From positions 1-23,241 of IMG/VR virus record IMGVR_UViG_3300027987_000369: a stretch of 23,241 nucleotides of DNA; one strand, given 5' to 3'. This DNA comes from a virus. Within the stretch, counting starts at the first letter, position 1; every line of letters begins with the position of its first letter. Positions 19,937 through 23,241 of the stretch are shown here, piece after piece. The translations under genes and the position numbers were made by a program. The notes beneath the pieces were generated by a model that saw nothing but the letters and a program-made list of their open reading frames with translations, searched no databases and was not told the origin of the DNA.

Positions 19937-21701
19937 CCTCGCCAAGACGCGAGCCAAGTTCGCCAAGACTTTCGGGCGCATTGGAAAGGGAATCGCCGGC
20001 AAGCTGGGGCGCGCGCTCTCCCCCCTGAACATTGGTCTTGGCACCGCAGGTGTGGCCGCCATCGGGAAGTCTGTTCTCGACTTCGAAGACTCGCTCAACC
20101 GGGTGTCGATTCAGGCGGAGATGTCCGCCGAGAAGACCGACGAACTGCGACAGCGAATGATCGAACTGTCGGGCGCCACCGGCATCTCGCGCAACGAACT
20201 CGTCCAGGGCGTGACCGCGCTGGTCAACCTTCAGGGCACCACGGGCGCCAGCGCTGACAAATTGGCGGTGCTGTCCGAGGCGTCGCTCGCCACCGGCGAG
20301 TCGATGGAGAACCTCGCCGGTCTCGCTTTCGCGCTGGGCAACTCGTTCAAGGTGACCGATGCCGCGGGTCTTGAGAAGGGACTCAGCGGCATCATCCAGG
20401 CCGGCAAGGTCGGCGCCGTGCCTCTCGGTCAGATGAACGTGGCTTTGCAGCAGCTCTCGGCGCAGTTCGCGGAGTTCGGCAACAACATCGGCCCCGAGGG
20501 CGCCGCCGAGCTGGCGGCAGCAATGCAGGTCGCTCGTCGCGGGTTCGGTTCGGCGGAGCAGGCGGCGACTGGCGTCCAGTCCATGATGGTGAACCTTATC
20601 AAGCAGGCCAAGACGCTAAAGAAGAAATATAAGATCGACGTCTTCGAGGACGACGGCAAGACGCTCAAGTCGCTCAGCCAGCTCGCCCCGCTGTTTGCCA
20701 AGCTCACCCTGCCCCAACTCACCGACGCGCTGAAGCGTGGCGAGGCGGTCAAGGGCATGAAGGCGCTTGTGGACAACCTCAAGGACGCGGAGGACGCGAC
20801 GGGCGAAACGGTGCTTGGGTTCTACTCCATCGCCGAAGCCGCCAAAGGCTCCAATGCGGTCGCGGAGGACGCGGCGAAACGCCGAGAGTCCAGCGCGTTC
20901 CAGATGCAAAAGCAGCTTAACCGGATCAAGGAGACCATCGCCGAGGTCTTCACGCCGGAGCGGATCGAGAAGTTCGTGATGGTGATGGAGAAGCTCGCCG
21001 ACGCTGTGGGCTTTGTTGTGGACAACTTCGCGCTGTTTGCGACCGGCCTGGCCGCGCTGAAGCTGGCGAGTTTCATCGGTCAGTTTGCCGCCATCGCCGG
21101 CACGGCGGGCACGGTCGCAACCGGGGTTGCGGGGGCCACCGCCGCGGTGGGCGGACTGACCGCGGCTCTCGGCACGGCAGCGGCAGCGTTCGGCATTCTG
21201 GGTGCGGCATTTCTGGCGCTGCCGGTGGCAATCAAGGCGGGCACGTGGCTGGGCGAAAAGGCTGGCGAGAATACGGCATCCAATCGCGGCGAGAAGGTCG
21301 AGGCGTTTGCCATCGATCGCTTCAAGGACATCCAGAAGGGCCGAAAGAGGATGCAGGGTGCTTCTAGTCTGACCCAAGAGAGGTTGCTGAACGAATACAA
21401 CCGCGACTCGTTCGGCCTCTACAATCGAGCGCAGGCGCGCGGCGTTATCGGAGAGACGGGCGAGATCAACGAGAAAGCGTTCCGCAAGACCTTCATGGAC
21501 CCGTCCGGTTCACGCGCCATGCTGAGCCAACAGGAGCGCGACACGCTGCGACAGGAGATCGTGGCTGCCCGCGATCTCGTTATGGAGCAGCGCAAGTGGG
21601 CCGCGGAGGGCGTGACCGTGAAGTTGGAGGTGGACAACCTCGGCAACGTGGTAGCGAAGCCGGCGCAATTCAGCTCTGAATACCGAGGAGTCAGCGAATG
21701 A
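19878..21701 (+). CDS. Tape measure protein
   Basis: A 607-residue protein from GTG 19878 behind GAGAGGGAAAGG. It opens with a basic helical region typical of tape measures (TAVIRADNRKLSGDLAKTRAKFAKTFGRI), then the TMP-family module with DSLNRVSIQAEMS, LSGATGISRNEL and ELAAAMQVARRGFGSAEQAATGVQSMM. Residues about 377-460 are strongly hydrophobic, with Ala/Gly-rich segments that could enter the host membrane at injection. It ends as a charged coiled-coil region. Using the usual 0.15 nm per residue, the length suggests a tail of roughly 90 nm. It follows the chaperone, as in Mu. Confidence 0.92.
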   Translation: MLGTSATAVIRADNRKLSGDLAKTRAKFAKTFGRIGKGIAGKLGRALSPLNIGLGTAGVAAIGKSVLDFEDSLNRVSIQAEMSAEKTDELRQRMIELSGATGISRNELVQGVTALVNLQGTTGASADKLAVLSEASLATGESMENLAGLAFALGNSFKVTDAAGLEKGLSGIIQAGKVGAVPLGQMNVALQQLSAQFAEFGNNIGPEGAAELAAAMQVARRGFGSAEQAATGVQSMMVNLIKQAKTLKKKYKIDVFEDDGKTLKSLSQLAPLFAKLTLPQLTDALKRGEAVKGMKALVDNLKDAEDATGETVLGFYSIAEAAKGSNAVAEDAAKRRESSAFQMQKQLNRIKETIAEVFTPERIEKFVMVMEKLADAVGFVVDNFALFATGLAALKLASFIGQFAAIAGTAGTVATGVAGATAAVGGLTAALGTAAAAFGILGAAFLALPVAIKAGTWLGEKAGENTASNRGEKVEAFAIDRFKDIQKGRKRMQGASSLTQERLLNEYNRDSFGLYNRAQARGVIGETGEINEKAFRKTFMDPSGSRAMLSQQERDTLRQEIVAARDLVMEQRKWAAEGVTVKLEVDNLGNVVAKPAQFSSEYRGVSE

Positions 21702-22627
21702 GCGTGCTTGCCGGCAACGATGGGTTCACCTTCGAGGCGCGCTTCGATGGCATCTGTTTCGACGTGCTGTCCAGTTCGATCACCGAGGGCCGCGAGGTCG
21801 TCCGCCACAAGTTCCCGAAGATTGACGGCGTCAACACCGAGGACATGGGCGGCAACGGGATGGAGATCAGCCTGGAGATCATCTTCGTTGACCACGGTTT
21901 CCAGGTGGATCCAGTCAACGGGGATCAGGGCGATTACCTCGAGCGTTTCAGAACCTTCCGCGAGCTGGCAAGCAAGAGCGCCGTCCGCACTCTGCTCCAC
22001 CCATACGTCGGCGCCGTGTCGTGCCGCATTGGAGACTTCAGCCACAATGCCGACGGCGACGGGCAACCGGTCATTCGCGCGTCGGTGCAGTTCATCGAAG
22101 ACACCGACACCGAACCGGTGTTGCGCGCCGCCGATGCCTTTCAGCCATTGGCAAGCTCGCAAGAGGTGGAGACGGAGTTGCTCTCGCTTCAGGCCGCCGC
22201 GCTGGGGATAGGTTATGAAACGCCGATCGCCGATGGCGTGCTCGCTGAGGTGCAGGACTGGGAGAACGATGCCGATCTTTCCGCTCGCGAGATCGCACAA
22301 CGGATGGCGACGCTGTCCAACCAGCTCAACGATGAACTCAACGCCTTCGAGGACGCCGCCGACCTCGACAACTACCCGCTGGTCAAGGCATACACCAAAC
22401 TCCAGTACCAAGTGAGGCAGGTGGCCGAGGCGGTCATCAGCGAGACCAACCGTCTCGTGCGCCTCGAGACCACCGAACCGTTGCCCATGCGCATCATTGC
22501 GGCGCGCTTCTACGGGGCGAAGGACCACGAGCGACGCACCGAGGAACTGCTGGATCTCAACCCTGAGATCCGAGACCCGACTCTGGTGCCGCGCGGCGTG
22601 AAGCTGAAGGCTTTCTCCATCGCATGA
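21698..22627 (+). CDS. Baseplate/tail hub protein, Mu gpN-like (DNA circularisation N-terminal domain)
   Basis: A 309-residue protein from ATG 21698 (ATGA overlap). The N-terminal 130 residues have FDVLSSSITEGREVVRHKFPKIDG, GGNGMEISLEIIFVDHG and LLHPYVGAVSCRIGDFSHNADGDGQPVIRASVQFIED, matching the domain named DNA circularisation N in Mu N-like proteins. The middle is helical. The C-terminus (MRIIAARFYGAKDHERRTEELLDLNPEIRDPTLVPRGVKLK) is LysM-like, as in tail proteins of the gpX type. It probably helps join tube and baseplate. The family name reflects annotation history, not proven circularisation. Confidence 0.87.
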   Translation: MSVLAGNDGFTFEARFDGICFDVLSSSITEGREVVRHKFPKIDGVNTEDMGGNGMEISLEIIFVDHGFQVDPVNGDQGDYLERFRTFRELASKSAVRTLLHPYVGAVSCRIGDFSHNADGDGQPVIRASVQFIEDTDTEPVLRAADAFQPLASSQEVETELLSLQAAALGIGYETPIADGVLAEVQDWENDADLSAREIAQRMATLSNQLNDELNAFEDAADLDNYPLVKAYTKLQYQVRQVAEAVISETNRLVRLETTEPLPMRIIAARFYGAKDHERRTEELLDLNPEIRDPTLVPRGVKLKAFSIA

Positions 22628-23241
22628 TCCACTACCACCAAAGACGCGTGATCGCGGACGGCGTGGACGTGTTCGGCTGGAAAAGCTACCGGGTCTCGGT
22701 GGACGTGCTGCAACCCGCGGACGCGTTCGGGCTCACCATGCAGTTCTCAAAAGAGGCATGGGATCTCCTGCGCCCCGATCGCGAGGTGTCCATTTGGATA
22801 GACCGCACCCGCATTCTCACCGGGTACGTGGACTCTCGAGAGAAGAGCTACACGGACGGCAGCGAACTCACCATCAGCGGGCGCGATAAGACCGGGAGGC
22901 TCGTGGACGACTGTTCGCCGGTCTTCAACTTCGGCGGGCTCACCGTAGAGAAGTTGGCGAAAAAGATCGTGGGCGATCTGTTCGACAGCATAGACATAAC
23001 CAACGAGGACAATCGGCGGCTCGTGCGCAACGCCAAGGCGGCGCAGGCGCGCAGCGTCGGCGAGCCAATCTTCACGCGCGGACGCAACACGCCCAAGCGA
23101 GTCATGCCCGGGCAGACGCGCTGGGCGGTGTTGCAGCAGTTCCTTGAGGAAGCGGGGCTCATCGCCTTCTCCAAGGCCAACGGCAAAGAACTGTTCATCG
23201 GTCAGCCGAATCAACAGCAGCCCCCGCAGTACCTGTTCGCG
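22624..23241 (+). CDS. Baseplate hub protein, Mu gpP-like (3' partial)
   Basis: The ATG at 22624 overlaps the previous stop (ATGA) and the frame is open to the last base, giving 206 residues. Features are GWKSYRVSVDVLQPADAFGLTMQ, WIDRTRILTGYVDSREKSY, ELTISGRDKTGRLVDDCSP and LTVEKLAKKIV near residues 100-118, then PGQTRWAVLQQFLEEAGL-AFSKANGKELFIG. This matches the gp27-like hub fold of Mu gpP, which sits at the tip of the tube. The C-terminal part is outside the window. Confidence 0.88.
   Translation, partial: MIHYHQRRVIADGVDVFGWKSYRVSVDVLQPADAFGLTMQFSKEAWDLLRPDREVSIWIDRTRILTGYVDSREKSYTDGSELTISGRDKTGRLVDDCSPVFNFGGLTVEKLAKKIVGDLFDSIDITNEDNRRLVRNAKAAQARSVGEPIFTRGRNTPKRVMPGQTRWAVLQQFLEEAGLIAFSKANGKELFIGQPNQQQPPQYLFA

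Noticed and set aside
21419-22528. 369-residue open frame on the minus strand
   Set aside because: Antisense to the tape measure and gpN-like genes, both strongly supported; composition is that of a shadow.
1-23241. Search by eye for CRISPR arrays, tRNA genes, insertion sequences and attachment sites
   Set aside because: No regularly spaced repeats, cloverleaf-like sequence, transposase or integrase was seen. Short degenerate sites could be missed without tools.

Overview
The window is a 23.2 kb piece of a tailed-phage (or prophage) genome with a contractile, Mu-like virion. The DNA is visibly GC-rich. Almost every gene reads left to right and genes are packed with ATGA/GTGA/TTGA stop-start overlaps; one gene is on the minus strand. 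I see no transposase, integrase, repressor, tRNA or CRISPR array. The likely host is a GC-rich Gram-negative bacterium. A small sigma-region-4-like protein (2319-2747) resembles DNA-binding proteins I associate with Myxococcota and related delta-proteobacteria; this is only a weak host clue.

Layout: (1) 1-1064, end of a replication-initiation module: the C-terminal part of an O-like replication protein and a helicase-loader-like protein. (2) 1057-6357, an operon of small early genes: a Dam-type adenine methyltransferase, a coiled-coil protein, the sigma-4-like regulator, a small membrane protein, a frame-disrupted C5-cytosine methyltransferase, two small Cys-rich zinc-finger proteins, a DUF7694-like protein, a DUF3310 protein and a nucleoside-deoxyribosyltransferase-like protein. 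It ends at a good intrinsic terminator (6356-6389). (3) 6488-9441, a ParB/Srx-fold protein, an ABC-ATPase/GNAT fusion that has lost its ATPase core through an internal deletion and frame change, an antisense ASCH-domain gene and four small genes. (4) 9383-15106, packaging and head: large terminase with an unusual N-terminal extension, Mu gp29-like portal, protease with nested scaffold, decoration protein, Mu gpT-like major capsid protein, then a GC-rich hairpin. (5) 15140-23241, neck and tail in Mu-like order: gp36-, gpG-, gp37- and gp38-like proteins, sheath, tube, tail assembly chaperone with a -1 frameshift site, tape measure, gpN-like and gpP-like baseplate proteins. The last gene runs off the end.

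The virion genes form a coherent contractile-tail assembly line, while the left end looks like an O/P-type theta-replicating phage, so this is a Mu-like virion on what appears to be a non-transposing replicon. The most interesting area is 3.7-8.4 kb: two methyltransferases, a ParB/Srx protein, a possibly Mom-like GNAT domain linked to a broken ABC ATPase, and an ASCH protein suggest a DNA or nucleotide modification island, two genes of which appear damaged or misassembled.
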